64,000 bases of DNA from Paracoxiella cheracis (GTDB lineage Bacteria; Pseudomonadota; Gammaproteobacteria; Coxiellales; Coxiellaceae): the NCBI RefSeq assembly GCF_049348705.1, contig NZ_CP186485.1:806001-870000 (forward strand), given 5' to 3'. The position numbers were made by a program, and so were the translations under genes. How positions within the stretch are numbered: position 1 is the first letter of the stretch; every line of letters begins with the position of its first letter. Below, in pieces: positions 28,320 through 37,845 of the stretch. The notes under the pieces were generated by a model that worked only from the letters and a program-made list of their open reading frames with translations, was not told the DNA's origin and ran no database searches.

Positions 28320-29657
28320 TTATATTACTTCACCAAACAACGAGTTGGGCCTTGCTTCTATGATTTTAATCGGCATTATGCTGCCGATCAATCTTTTATC
28401 GCCATCGAGAATTTCGGGTGGATAGAAGTTTACCACGCGATTATTTTCCGTGCGTCCACTCAGTTGCTTAGGATTCTTTTTTGCAGGGCCAGTGATCAGT
28501 ACAGGTTGAATCGTTCCTACCATCGACTCGCTAATGTCCATCGCCTTAAGGTTAATTCGGTTTTGAAGAATCGCAAGGCGCTCTTTTTTCTTTTCGAGTG
28601 GGACATCATCAGGCAGTGAGGCGGCTGGAGTGCCAGGCCTTTTGCTATAAATAAAGCTGAAGGAATGATCAAAGCCAATGTCGTGAATTAAATTCATCGT
28701 TGCTTCAAAGTCTTCATCGGTTTCCCCGGGAAAGCCGACAATAAAATCGGAAGAGATGCTGATGTCTGGACGAACTTTTCGTAGTTTGCGAATTTTAGAT
28801 TTAAATTCCAGTGCTGTGTAGTTTCGCTTCATGGCAGCGAGAACGCGATCGGATCCGCTTTGTACGGGTAAATGTAAGTGGTTCGCTAATTTGGGTTCTT
28901 CTGCATATGCTTGAATTAAATTATCGGAAAAGGCAGACGGATGCGAAGTCGTAAAACGAATTCGTTCAATCTCATCGATAGCCGCGACATAATGAATGAG
29001 TAGTGCTAAATCTGCAATTTGGCCGTCGTGCATTAATCCGCGATAATCATTGACGTTTTGACCCAATAATGTAATTTCACGAACACCTTGTTCGCTTAAA
29101 CTGACAATTTCTGCAATGACGTCGTCAAACGGTCGACTGATTTCTTCACCACGTGTATAAGGCACGACGCAAAATGTGCAATATTTACTGCAGCCTTCCA
29201 TGATCGATACAAAAGCCGTGGGACCTTCGGCTTTGGGTTCGGGCAAGCGGTCAAATTTTTCGATTTCGGGGAAAGTGATGTCGACTTTGGATCGCTTTGT
29301 ATCGAGCACCTCATTTAACAATTCAGGTAGCCGATGGAGTGTTTGTGGGCCAAACACAATATCCACAAAGGGGGCGCGCTTGAGAATAGCATCACCTTCT
29401 TGGCTTGCCACACAGCCACCGACACCGATGACCACATTAGGGCGTTTCTCTTTAAACGGGCGCCAACGACCGAGCTCGGAAAAGACTTTTTCCTGAGCCT
29501 TCTCTCGCACGGAGCAGGTGTTTAACAAGATAACATCCGCCTGGTCGGGGGTGTTCGTCAGCTCCAGGCCATGAGAGGCTCTAAGCACATCCAACATCTT
29601 GGAGGAGTCGTACTCATTCATCTGGCAGCCGTGGGTTTTGATATAGAGCTTTTTCAT
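28320..29657 (-). CDS. miaB: tRNA-2-methylthio-N6-dimethylallyladenosine synthase
   Basis: 445 residues. N-terminal UPF0004 domain with the three cluster Cys (GCQMN, NTCSVREKAQEKV, GVGGCVASQEG), the radical-SAM motif CSKYCTFCVVPYTRG, and a TRAM domain at the C-terminus (QLSGRTENNRVVNF). Adds the methylthio group to i6A37 in tRNA. First gene of the minus-strand miaB-phoH-ybeY run. Confidence 0.96.
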   Translation of the reverse strand: MKKLYIKTHGCQMNEYDSSKMLDVLRASHGLELTNTPDQADVILLNTCSVREKAQEKVFSELGRWRPFKEKRPNVVIGVGGCVASQEGDAILKRAPFVDIVFGPQTLHRLPELLNEVLDTKRSKVDITFPEIEKFDRLPEPKAEGPTAFVSIMEGCSKYCTFCVVPYTRGEEISRPFDDVIAEIVSLSEQGVREITLLGQNVNDYRGLMHDGQIADLALLIHYVAAIDEIERIRFTTSHPSAFSDNLIQAYAEEPKLANHLHLPVQSGSDRVLAAMKRNYTALEFKSKIRKLRKVRPDISISSDFIVGFPGETDEDFEATMNLIHDIGFDHSFSFIYSKRPGTPAASLPDDVPLEKKKERLAILQNRINLKAMDISESMVGTIQPVLITGPAKKNPKQLSGRTENNRVVNFYPPEILDGDKRLIGSIMPIKIIEARPNSLFGEVI

Positions 29658-29701
29658 CGGCGCATTCTATAACGCTCGCCTTTAGATTGCTAGTTAGCCA
29701 T

Positions 29702-29728
29702 AAAAAAAGCCCACCGAAGTGGGCTTTG
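29702..29728 (-). terminator. Rho-independent terminator of the secreted-protein gene
   Basis: On the minus strand: aaagcccacttcggtgggctttttt, i.e. stem agcccac/gtgggct, UUCG loop, T-run. Lies 20 bp after the stop at 29748 and just upstream of miaB, insulating it. Confidence 0.9.
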
Positions 29729-29747
29729 AAGTCTGTATCCAAAGAGT

Positions 29748-30152
29748 TTATTTAGCGGGGCAGGTTACTTTAAATGTAATGAAGCCTCCAACGGGTAGTG
29801 GGGCACGGTCACTGTTATTGATACATTGATAATGTGTGGTATTGGAAACTATATTTGGATTGGCACAACCCTGTTTAACACGTTGTTGGTCTTGGTGAAA
29901 TTTGCTATTAGTGCTCACGGTAACAGTGGGTGGTTGTGAGGATTTTGAGCATGAAAAATAGAAGTCTTGGACACCGGAATTATCAACTGGGTCAATTTTT
30001 TTGGGGTAGAAAGCATCACAACTTGTTTGGTCACATGTATAACACTGTTGATTAGAATCATCAGGGCAATTTACAGTTTGAGAGCTTGAAGCCAGTGCAA
30101 AGACGGGCAGCGATAAACCCAGTAGAGCAAGAGCAGCAGGAAGTAATTTCAT
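29748..30152 (-). CDS. Small exported Cys-rich protein of unknown function
   Basis: 134 residues. Clear signal peptide (MKLLPAALALLGLSLPVFALASS). The mature part has about ten Cys (NCPDD, CYTCDQTSCDAFYP, YFSCSKS, GCANP, YQCINNS, VTCPAK), suggesting disulfides in the periplasm or outside the cell. I recognise no family. It is a single-gene unit with its own -10-like box, a ribosome site inside a hairpin loop, and a strong terminator. Confidence 0.75.
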   Translation of the reverse strand: MKLLPAALALLGLSLPVFALASSSQTVNCPDDSNQQCYTCDQTSCDAFYPKKIDPVDNSGVQDFYFSCSKSSQPPTVTVSTNSKFHQDQQRVKQGCANPNIVSNTTHYQCINNSDRAPLPVGGFITFKVTCPAK

Positions 30153-30153
30153 A

Positions 30154-30179
30154 GGCTATCTCCTCGTCAGTAGATAGCC
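30154..30179 (-). promoter_or_regulatory. 5'-UTR hairpin presenting the ribosome binding site
   Basis: Perfect 7-bp inverted repeat (ggctatc at 30154-30160, gatagcc at 30173-30179) two bases before the start codon at 30152. In the mRNA the 12-nt loop contains gagga, the ribosome binding site. Could regulate translation of the exported Cys-rich protein. Confidence 0.5.
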
Positions 30180-30182
30180 CAT

Positions 30183-30188
30183 ATTATA
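30183..30188 (-). promoter_or_regulatory. Candidate -10 box for the exported-protein gene
   Basis: Perfect TATAAT on the minus strand just upstream of the leader hairpin. The -35 position (tagcca at 17-bp spacing) is a poor match. Confidence 0.45.
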
Positions 30189-30283
30189 CCTGCAAGTATC
30201 TAGATTGGCTAGTAAACATCCCTATGCGCCTTCCTGGCATGATCTATTTTTATATAAAAATCAATTAATTATAAATCATTGCG

Positions 30284-31939
30284 CTAACTAATCAACCCGC
30301 GGTCGCTTTTTTCTACCGGCACGGTTGAAGGCACGCCAGTTTTGATTTCTTCTTCAAAGCGCTCCATGGTTTCTTCAACGTGTTTGTCAGTCGCTCGAAA
30401 ACGAATGGCAAGAGAGAGGCACAATAGGCTGAGCAAGCCAAGATACAGAAAATCCCAGCCGAACGTGATTTTCCCAATACCGCCACCAAAGGAACCAAAA
30501 TAAGAAATAAAATTGAGTCCAACCAAATAAGGCCATAACCACGTTGAAGCGCGCCAATTCATGTTCACACCACGAGGACGCTCTGAAAACAGTCGATAAA
30601 TAATAAATAACAGGAAAGAAATAAATAAACTGAGTCCTAACTTAGACACGGTGGTCCATCCGGTCCAATAAACAATGAGTGTGCATACATAAAATCCGAT
30701 GAAGCTCCACACATAAATAAGTGGTAATTTAAGGACGCGTTTGTGTTGCGGCAACTGATATCGTAACGATAAAGCACAAAGGGGACCGGTGATGTAAGAT
30801 AAAGCGATAATGGATGACATAAATTCTGCCATCGCAAACCAACCATGAAACGGTAGGAAAAAAGTCATGCCAACAATAAAGTTTACAAACACGGCTTTTG
30901 CGGGAATGCCGCGCTCATTAACTTCTTGCAAAAATTTGGGTAGTTGACGATTGCTACTTAAACCATAGAGTGTTCTGGCTGCACTGGTACTATAAACCAA
31001 ACCGGAGGCACTCGGTGTGATTAATGCATCGGCATACAATAATACAGCCATCCATACCACGCCCAAGCTCATGAGTAAGCCTGCAAAAGGACCAGCATCA
31101 CCAATAAAATGAATATAGAGCCAACCTTTTGTTAAATTTGCGGGGGATAACGCACCAATGAAACTAATTTGTAAAAATAAATAAACGGACAAGACGATCA
31201 CTAAGCTGCCGATAATGCCTACCAGCACAGTGCGTTCTGGATTTTTTGCTTCACCGGCCAATTCCACTGCTTGTTTAAAACCGTTGAAGGCAAACAAAAT
31301 ACCGCCCGTTGCCACGGCGGTAAAAACGCCTTTTATACCATTTGGCATAAAACCACCATAGGTGGGATTATGAAAATTATGTGAATGAAATGCTGTGCAA
31401 ATTAATACGATTGCTGTCATAACAGGAATAATGAGTTTCCAGATTGAAAGAATATTATTGAGTTTGGTAATTAAGCGAATGGAATAAATATTAATCAGGC
31501 TGAAGATAATCATCATGCAAGTGGCCAGCATATATCCATAAATACTTAAGCCATGATACAGAGAACTGTGCGGTACTAATAAAGAAGGCCAATAATTTGC
31601 GGCATATTGCAGCACAGCTTGAACTTCAATAGGAGGGGCTGTCATCAAGCCAAACCACGTAATCCATCCAAAAAATAAACTCACAAAAGTACCGTGTGTT
31701 AATTGGGGGAAGCGTGTGCTGCCGCCGGTGAGCGGTAAAATTGTAGTGACTTCTGCGTAAGTAAAGGCGATGATGAGCACTAAAATTCCGCCTAAAATCC
31801 ATGCTAAAATTGATGAGGGACCGGCAATTCTTGCGACAAAAAGAGCGCTAAATAACCATCCCGAGCCAATCATGGCACTCACTGCAGATAGCATTAAACC
31901 GATAGGTCCAATACCCCGTTTATAAGCATGAAGAGCCAT
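30284..31939 (-). CDS. APC-family amino acid permease
   Basis: 551 residues, about twelve membrane segments. Opening GIGPIGLMLSAVSAMIGSGWLFSAL is the APC substrate-binding unwound helix; EVTTILPLTGGSTRFPQLTHG and FNGFKQAVELAGEAKNPERTV are family blocks. Resembles aspartate:proton symporter-type permeases. ATG at 31939 preceded by aggaga. Substrate not decidable. Amino acid uptake fits an auxotrophic intracellular bacterium. Confidence 0.88.
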   Translation of the reverse strand: MALHAYKRGIGPIGLMLSAVSAMIGSGWLFSALFVARIAGPSSILAWILGGILVLIIAFTYAEVTTILPLTGGSTRFPQLTHGTFVSLFFGWITWFGLMTAPPIEVQAVLQYAANYWPSLLVPHSSLYHGLSIYGYMLATCMMIIFSLINIYSIRLITKLNNILSIWKLIIPVMTAIVLICTAFHSHNFHNPTYGGFMPNGIKGVFTAVATGGILFAFNGFKQAVELAGEAKNPERTVLVGIIGSLVIVLSVYLFLQISFIGALSPANLTKGWLYIHFIGDAGPFAGLLMSLGVVWMAVLLYADALITPSASGLVYSTSAARTLYGLSSNRQLPKFLQEVNERGIPAKAVFVNFIVGMTFFLPFHGWFAMAEFMSSIIALSYITGPLCALSLRYQLPQHKRVLKLPLIYVWSFIGFYVCTLIVYWTGWTTVSKLGLSLFISFLLFIIYRLFSERPRGVNMNWRASTWLWPYLVGLNFISYFGSFGGGIGKITFGWDFLYLGLLSLLCLSLAIRFRATDKHVEETMERFEEEIKTGVPSTVPVEKSDRGLIS

Positions 31940-32372
31940 AAAATCTCCTATTATTTAGAATTTAGGGTGACTTGCCGTTTTTGCGCAGTGATTGTAACTG
32001 CTAATGGAGGTGGGTTCAATTAGGGGATATGAAGTTCGATTTACAAGCTGCAAAAGTGTGCAACCCTTTAGTATAAATGTTGTTAATTCGTTTGGATGAT
32101 TTCACCTCGATAGCAATTTCCTGGGCTAATTTTTCAACATCGTAATTAATGCTTTTAACTCAGGATATGCAGCAGCGAGCAATTTAAATCGAGTAAATTT
32201 GTCCATATAGGGAGTTGCATCCTGATATTTTTACCTGTCAAGGCAGATTATCTGGATGATTCGCCTTCTGAGGGAACATAACGAGATTTTTTTAAATTCT
32301 GGGGGGAGGCTATTCGTTTTGGCTGGCATTATTTCGTTTAAATTTCAACCACTATTTAAAAAAATCTACTTC
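31940..32372. other. Non-coding or eroded stretch upstream of the permease
   Basis: No convincing gene. Short open pieces (a 26-codon minus-strand peptide starting MDKFTRFKLLAAAYPEL near 32205; a plus-strand fragment RDFFKFWGEAIRFGWHYF near 32282-32340) look like relics, but I cannot assign them. Confidence 0.5.
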
Positions 32373-32621
32373 CGATGCGCGCCATGGAGAGCGAAGCGAA
32401 GGCGCGTATTCCGCGGTAGGCTCGGATTTTTTGCCGAGCGTAAGCGACTGCAAAAAATCTTTACGAGCCGTCAAGTCATTTGAGAGCCCGTGCGTAGTCG
32501 AGCCGTGAGGTCGCGGAGCGCGGGCGACGAGGACGTCCGCGGCTATTTAAGTTGTCGCGTATTGCGAGTCGATTATTGACAGGGATGGCAATAATCTATC
32601 ACGAGCATCGCGACACGCTTG
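32373..32621 (+). repeat. R249 repeat, copy 6
   Basis: Intergenic copy between the permease and the aminopeptidase gene. Flanks are ...atctacttc and ttttacgg...; no target duplication. Confidence 0.95.
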
Positions 32622-32703
32622 TTTTACGGCCCATCTAGACTTTGGGGGTGGGCCCTGTTATATCATGTATATTATATATTGCTACTCAATAGGAGAGCTT
32701 GCA

Positions 32704-34092
32704 GTGTTAGAATGTTATACCCGTGTCAACGAACAACCTTCTATTCCCATCAAACCGGTTGTATCTTCTCAATATCAAGACTGGTTAAAAAAACAAGACG
32801 GCTTCATTCAGGCTTGGGTGAAGAACAGTGGTTTTACTGGTGACACCGACCAAATCTCTTTAGTGCCAACCGCTGAAGGTGATGTGCACTCGATATTAGT
32901 TGGTGTGACTGATTTAGATGATTTTTTGCAGTTTGGTGCATTGCCTGAGCAGTTGCCAGAGGGGCACTACCATTTTGATGAAACGCATTTTGAAAACGAT
33001 GCCCAATTTCAACAGGCTTTTTTAGGCTGGGGATTGGGCGCTTATCAATTTAATGCCTACCGTGAACGTGCTCCATTGCGCGCAAAATTATTAATTCCTA
33101 AAGCGATTAATGCAGATCTTCTTGAAGATTGGGTCAGCACTATTTATTTAATCCGTGATTTAATTAACACACCCACTCAAGATATGGGTCCTCCTGAATT
33201 AGCCGAAGCAGTGATCAATGTTGGAAAAGAGTTTGATGCAAAAGTTAATCTTTTAGTTGGTGATGAATTAATAGAAGCTGGATTTTCTGCCATTCATACC
33301 GTAGGACGCGCAGGTAGTCGCCCCCCCTGTTTGATCGATTTGCGATGGGGTGATCCAAACGCACCAAAACTTACATTAGTGGGTAAAGGCGTTTGTTTTG
33401 ATACCGGTGGCTTAGATATTAAAACATCAGACGGTATGTTCTTAATGAAAAAAGACATGGGGGGTGCAGCGCATGCGCTGGGTTTAGCCCGTATGATCAT
33501 GTCACATGAATTACCGGTTTGTTTACGTTTATTAATTCCTGCTGTTGAAAATGCTATTGGCAGTGAAAGTTATCGACCTGGCGACGTTATTCAAACACGT
33601 AGCGGTGTCACCGTAGAAGTTACCAATACGGATGCCGAGGGTCGATTGGTGCTTTGCGATGCCATCGCCGAAGCAATTAGCGAAGATCCTGACATGTTAA
33701 TGGATTTTGCAACGTTAACGGGTGCGGCACGGGTTGCATTGGGTGCAGATTTGCCGGCACTTTTTTGTAACAATAAAGAATTAGCGGAAGGCTTATTAGC
33801 ATCGGCAGAAACTGTTAAAGATCCTGTTTGGCAGTTACCGTTATATCAACCATATCGTGTGTATTTAAATAGTGAGATTGCTGATATTACAAACCATGCC
33901 GTGCAATATCGAATGGCTGGATGTATTTTAGCCGCTCTTTTTTTGCAGCATTTTGTGTCGGATCAGATTCCGTGGGCTCATTTTGATTTATATGCATGGA
34001 ATGGAGAAAAAAGGCCTGGACGGCCGGTAGGTGGTGAAGTATTTGCGCTGCGAGGTGTGTTTCATTATCTCCAAAATCGATTCAAGGATTAA
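32704..34092 (+). CDS. M17-family leucyl aminopeptidase
   Basis: 462 residues from GTG at 32704, chosen for the aggag site 8 bp upstream; an ATG at 32665 has none. M17 catalytic blocks: VGKGVCFDTGGLDIK, FLMKKDMGGAAHALGLA and the signature NTDAEGRLVLCDA, giving the two-zinc site. Cytosolic peptide degradation. Its stop lies 6 bp before fadE, so it may head the operon. Closer in feel to the PepB/short M17 group than to E. coli PepA. Confidence 0.93.
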   Translation: MLECYTRVNEQPSIPIKPVVSSQYQDWLKKQDGFIQAWVKNSGFTGDTDQISLVPTAEGDVHSILVGVTDLDDFLQFGALPEQLPEGHYHFDETHFENDAQFQQAFLGWGLGAYQFNAYRERAPLRAKLLIPKAINADLLEDWVSTIYLIRDLINTPTQDMGPPELAEAVINVGKEFDAKVNLLVGDELIEAGFSAIHTVGRAGSRPPCLIDLRWGDPNAPKLTLVGKGVCFDTGGLDIKTSDGMFLMKKDMGGAAHALGLARMIMSHELPVCLRLLIPAVENAIGSESYRPGDVIQTRSGVTVEVTNTDAEGRLVLCDAIAEAISEDPDMLMDFATLTGAARVALGADLPALFCNNKELAEGLLASAETVKDPVWQLPLYQPYRVYLNSEIADITNHAVQYRMAGCILAALFLQHFVSDQIPWAHFDLYAWNGEKRPGRPVGGEVFALRGVFHYLQNRFKD

Positions 34093-34098
34093 TGCGAT

Positions 34099-36507
34099 AT
34101 GTGGACATTTTTTGCTTGGTTACTATTAATTATTGGTATTTTTTCATTAATTTTTTATCAAGCACCTTCTAAAATTTGGATTCCACTTACAGCTATAATT
34201 TTATTAATTACCAGTACCGCATTGCCAATAGCGTTAATTATTATTTTTTGGCTCATCTGGTTTGTTTTGGCAATTTTATTGATATTTTCTAGTTTGCGAC
34301 TCCGATTAATCACGCGTCCATTTTTACGTTGGTTTCGTCAACAGCAGCCAGCGCTATCGCAAGCAGAAATTGATGTTTTGGAAGCTGGTGGTGTTTGGTG
34401 GGAATCAGAATTTTTTACGGGTCATCCGAAATGGCAGCGACTGTTGAATGTGACGCCCGCAAAATTAACACAAAACGAACAAGCGTTTCTTGATAATCAA
34501 ACCGAAACCTTATGCAGTATGTTACACCATTGGGATATCGAGCAAAATGATGACATGCCGCAAGCAGTATGGGATTTTATTAAAGAAGAAGGTTTTTGGG
34601 GATTGATTATCGATAAAAAATATGGAGGCCGTGGATTTTCTGCCGTGGCCCATTCAACCATTGTGGCTAAAATTGCCAGTCGTTCTATGGCTGCGGCGAT
34701 TACTGTTATGGTGCCTAATTCTTTAGGTCCAGCAGAGTTTATTAGCCATTACGGCACAACGAAACAAAAACAACAATACTTGCCACGTTTAGCATCGGGT
34801 GAAGAAATCGGTTGTTTTGCGTTAACCTCGCCTGAAGCGGGTAGCGATGCCACGAGCATTTCGGATGTGGGCATTGTTTGCAAAGGTCAATATGAAGGCA
34901 AAGAAATAGTTGGTATTTGTCTCAATTTTGATAAACGGTATATTACATTAGCGCCGGTAACCACGTTAATTGCGCTCGCTTTCAAATTGCACGATCCCGA
35001 GCGTTTATTAGGTGAAGAAAAAAATATTGGTATTACCGTTGCACTAATTCCGGCAGAGACACCGGGTGTTGAAACGGGTCCTCGACACATACCATTAAAT
35101 GTTCCATTCATGAATGGTCCCGTTCGTGGTAAAGATGTATTTGTGCCACTCGATTTTATTGCTGGCGGCCCTGACAATCGTGGCAAGGGATGGCAAATGA
35201 TGATGGAGTGCTTATCGTTGGGTCGGGGGATATCGTTACCTGCGCTTGCAACAGGTGTGTCAGAATTATGTTTTCGAAGCAGTGGTGCTTATGCACAAAT
35301 ACGCCAACAATTTAAGCGTCCAATTGGGCAGTTTGAAGGTGTGTCGGAAGTGTTAGCACATATCGGCGGTTATACTTATTTATCAAATGCGACGCGTTTG
35401 TTTACAGCAGAGGCTGTAGATCGAGGCGCAAGGCCTTCAATTGCATCAGCCATTACGAAATATCAACTCACTGAGTTGGCCAGAAAAACGGTTAATCACG
35501 CGATGGACATTCACGCGGGTCGGGGAATTCAGATGGGTCCGCGAAATTATTTAGCCAGCATTTATCACGGTATACCGATTAGTATTACGGTGGAAGGCGC
35601 CAATATTCTAACGCGCAACTTAATCATTTATGGTCAAGGTGTGATGCGTTGTCATCCTTATTTGCGCGATGAATTGATGGCAGCAGAAAATCCGGATGAC
35701 ATCGTGCAAAATAAAAAATTTGATAAGCTGTTTTTATCTCATATTAATTTTGTATTGAGCCGAACATTTCGTGCTTTTATTTATGGAATCACCGGTGGCA
35801 AATGGATCAAGGTGAAAGAAAGTAGTTTAACCACAAAATATTTGCGACAAATGACGCGTATGAGTAATGCAGTAATTTTTGTAACCGATATTACGCTAGC
35901 GCTGATGGGATCCAAACTTAAATTGAAAGAATCCTTGTCGGGTCGCTTGGCTGATGTGTTGAGTTATCTGTATGCGGGCTCGGCAGTGGCAAAACTCTAT
36001 GTCGATGATGGAAGACGAGCGGGAGATTGGCCTTTTGCCCAATGGGCACTTAGCTATTGTCTTTCACAAATTCAACGTTCATTCGATTCATTTTTTGAAA
36101 ATTTTCCCTTTCATTGTATTGCTAAAATCATGCAGAGAATTATTTTTCCGTGGGGTCGCGCTTATTTACCACCCCATGATAAAATAAGTGCAGAAGTCGC
36201 AAAACTGATGCAGCACGACTCCGATGTGCGAGACCGCATGACGCGGAATTGTTATTTAGGTGGTACGGATGACGCGGTGGGTCTTATCGAAAAAACATTT
36301 CAATGCTTGGAAAATGTAAGACCTTTGCTGCTGAAGCTACAAAAAGCTGGAAAGGTAGCGGATCAAGATACTCTTGAGGCGCGCATCGCTGCGGCATTCC
36401 GCACGGGAATATTCACTGCCGAAGAATATGAGAAGTTGCAACAATTCTCGGCGCTTTATTGGGATGCATTGCAAGTTGATGAGTTTACGGATGACAAAAG
36501 GAAATAA
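34099..36507 (+). CDS. fadE: Acyl-CoA dehydrogenase FadE
   Basis: 802 residues, the long gammaproteobacterial form. Two N-terminal membrane segments (residues about 1-65), then the dehydrogenase core: GCFALTSPEAGSDATSI, GRGISLPALATG, FKRPIGQFEGV, and IHAGRGIQMGPRNYLA, VEGANILTRNLIIYGQG, plus the FadE-type C-terminal extension. Catalyses the first, FAD-dependent step of fatty-acid beta-oxidation. 1 bp before the thiolase gene in a clear fadE-fadI-fadJ operon. Confidence 0.95.
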   Translation: MWTFFAWLLLIIGIFSLIFYQAPSKIWIPLTAIILLITSTALPIALIIIFWLIWFVLAILLIFSSLRLRLITRPFLRWFRQQQPALSQAEIDVLEAGGVWWESEFFTGHPKWQRLLNVTPAKLTQNEQAFLDNQTETLCSMLHHWDIEQNDDMPQAVWDFIKEEGFWGLIIDKKYGGRGFSAVAHSTIVAKIASRSMAAAITVMVPNSLGPAEFISHYGTTKQKQQYLPRLASGEEIGCFALTSPEAGSDATSISDVGIVCKGQYEGKEIVGICLNFDKRYITLAPVTTLIALAFKLHDPERLLGEEKNIGITVALIPAETPGVETGPRHIPLNVPFMNGPVRGKDVFVPLDFIAGGPDNRGKGWQMMMECLSLGRGISLPALATGVSELCFRSSGAYAQIRQQFKRPIGQFEGVSEVLAHIGGYTYLSNATRLFTAEAVDRGARPSIASAITKYQLTELARKTVNHAMDIHAGRGIQMGPRNYLASIYHGIPISITVEGANILTRNLIIYGQGVMRCHPYLRDELMAAENPDDIVQNKKFDKLFLSHINFVLSRTFRAFIYGITGGKWIKVKESSLTTKYLRQMTRMSNAVIFVTDITLALMGSKLKLKESLSGRLADVLSYLYAGSAVAKLYVDDGRRAGDWPFAQWALSYCLSQIQRSFDSFFENFPFHCIAKIMQRIIFPWGRAYLPPHDKISAEVAKLMQHDSDVRDRMTRNCYLGGTDDAVGLIEKTFQCLENVRPLLLKLQKAGKVADQDTLEARIAAAFRTGIFTAEEYEKLQQFSALYWDALQVDEFTDDKRK

Positions 36508-36508
36508 G

Positions 36509-37795
36509 ATGAGTCTAGAAAAACCTATTTATATTATTGATGGTTTGCGTACACCGTTTTTAAAATCACACCATCGACCGGGCCCTTTTTCAGCAGCAGA
36601 TTTAGCGGTTTATGCCGGAAGAGCACTATTAAGTCGACAACCCTTTGAACCACAAAACTTAGATGAAGTTGTCATGGGTTGCATCATGCCGAGTGAAAAT
36701 GAAGCGAACATCGGACGCATTATCGCGTTACGCTTGGGTTGTGGTGATCATATGCCCGGTTGGACGGTGCAGCGCAATTGCGGTTCAGGCATGCAATCCA
36801 TCGACTCAGCACTCAAAGATATTGCATCAGGCCGCTGTGATTTAGTGTTAGCTGGTGGTACAGAAGCAATGAGTCGCGCACCTTTGCTTTTTAATAATAA
36901 AATGTTGCATTGGTTGGCGGATTGGCAGTCTTCAAAATCGTTGGGTGCAAAATTAAAAACGCTCGCAAAAATACGCCCTAATTATTTTTCTCCTATTATT
37001 GCATTAATTCGAGGCTTAACAGATCCGTTGTGCGAGCTTGGTATGGGGCAAACAGCCGAAATTTTAGCGTACAAATTTAATATTACACGAGAAGAAATGG
37101 ATGCTTATTCTTTGAGAAGCCATCAACGGTTGGCTAAAGCTCAGGCTGAAGGGCACTTAAAAGAAGTAACTGCTATTTATGATGATCGTGGTAACGTTTA
37201 CGAACATGATGATGGTGTTCGTCCCGATACCTCAATGGAAAAATTAGCGCGTTTAAAACCTTTATTTGATCGTAAATTTGGGTTGGTCACGGCCGGCAAT
37301 AGTTCACAAGTAACTGATGGTGCAGCGATGGTTGTGATGGCAAGTGAACAAGCCGTCAAAAAATATTCGCTCCCCGTATTAGGGCGCATTGTCGATGTGG
37401 AGTGGGCTGCGTTGTCGCCAGCGATTATGGGGTTGGGCCCTGTGTATGCGACCACACCGATGCTAGCTCGCAACAATTTAAAAATAGATGATATTGAATA
37501 CTGGGAAATTAACGAAGCTTTTGTAGCAACGGTATTGGCTTGTTTGAACGCATGGGAAAGCGATGACTTTTGTCGTGAACATTTAGGGTTGTCTCGTGCA
37601 TTTGGCGAGATAGATCAAAGCCGTTTAAATATCGATGGTGGCGCAGTCGCTATTGGGCATCCTGTTGGCACTAGTGGCACACGAATTGTTTTGCATTTAC
37701 TAGATATATTAAAACGTAAAAATGCTAAACGTGGTGTTGCAACTATTTGTATTGGAGGAGGGCAAGGGGGTGCTATGTTGTTGGAAAGGGATTAG
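36509..37795 (+). CDS. fadI: Acetyl-CoA acyltransferase (beta-ketothiolase)
   Basis: 428 residues from ATG at 36509 with aaaagga just upstream (the frame is open further 5' inside fadE but that is overlap). Thiolase active sites: nucleophilic Cys in QRNCGSGMQS, His in NIDGGAVAIGHPVGTSG, and the C-terminal Cys in ATICIGGGQGGAML. Length is nearer FadI than FadA. Last step of beta-oxidation, acting with the multifunctional protein encoded 50 bp downstream. Confidence 0.92.
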   Translation: MSLEKPIYIIDGLRTPFLKSHHRPGPFSAADLAVYAGRALLSRQPFEPQNLDEVVMGCIMPSENEANIGRIIALRLGCGDHMPGWTVQRNCGSGMQSIDSALKDIASGRCDLVLAGGTEAMSRAPLLFNNKMLHWLADWQSSKSLGAKLKTLAKIRPNYFSPIIALIRGLTDPLCELGMGQTAEILAYKFNITREEMDAYSLRSHQRLAKAQAEGHLKEVTAIYDDRGNVYEHDDGVRPDTSMEKLARLKPLFDRKFGLVTAGNSSQVTDGAAMVVMASEQAVKKYSLPVLGRIVDVEWAALSPAIMGLGPVYATTPMLARNNLKIDDIEYWEINEAFVATVLACLNAWESDDFCREHLGLSRAFGEIDQSRLNIDGGAVAIGHPVGTSGTRIVLHLLDILKRKNAKRGVATICIGGGQGGAMLLERD

Positions 37796-37845
37796 AGGTT
37801 AGATTTCGATATCAGATGAGCATAATTCAGAAAAAAGGAATCAGT

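Noticed and set aside
32256..32483. Plus-strand reading frame running into R249 copy 6
   Set aside because: Half of it is R249 sequence and the rest has no start signal or recognisable motif.
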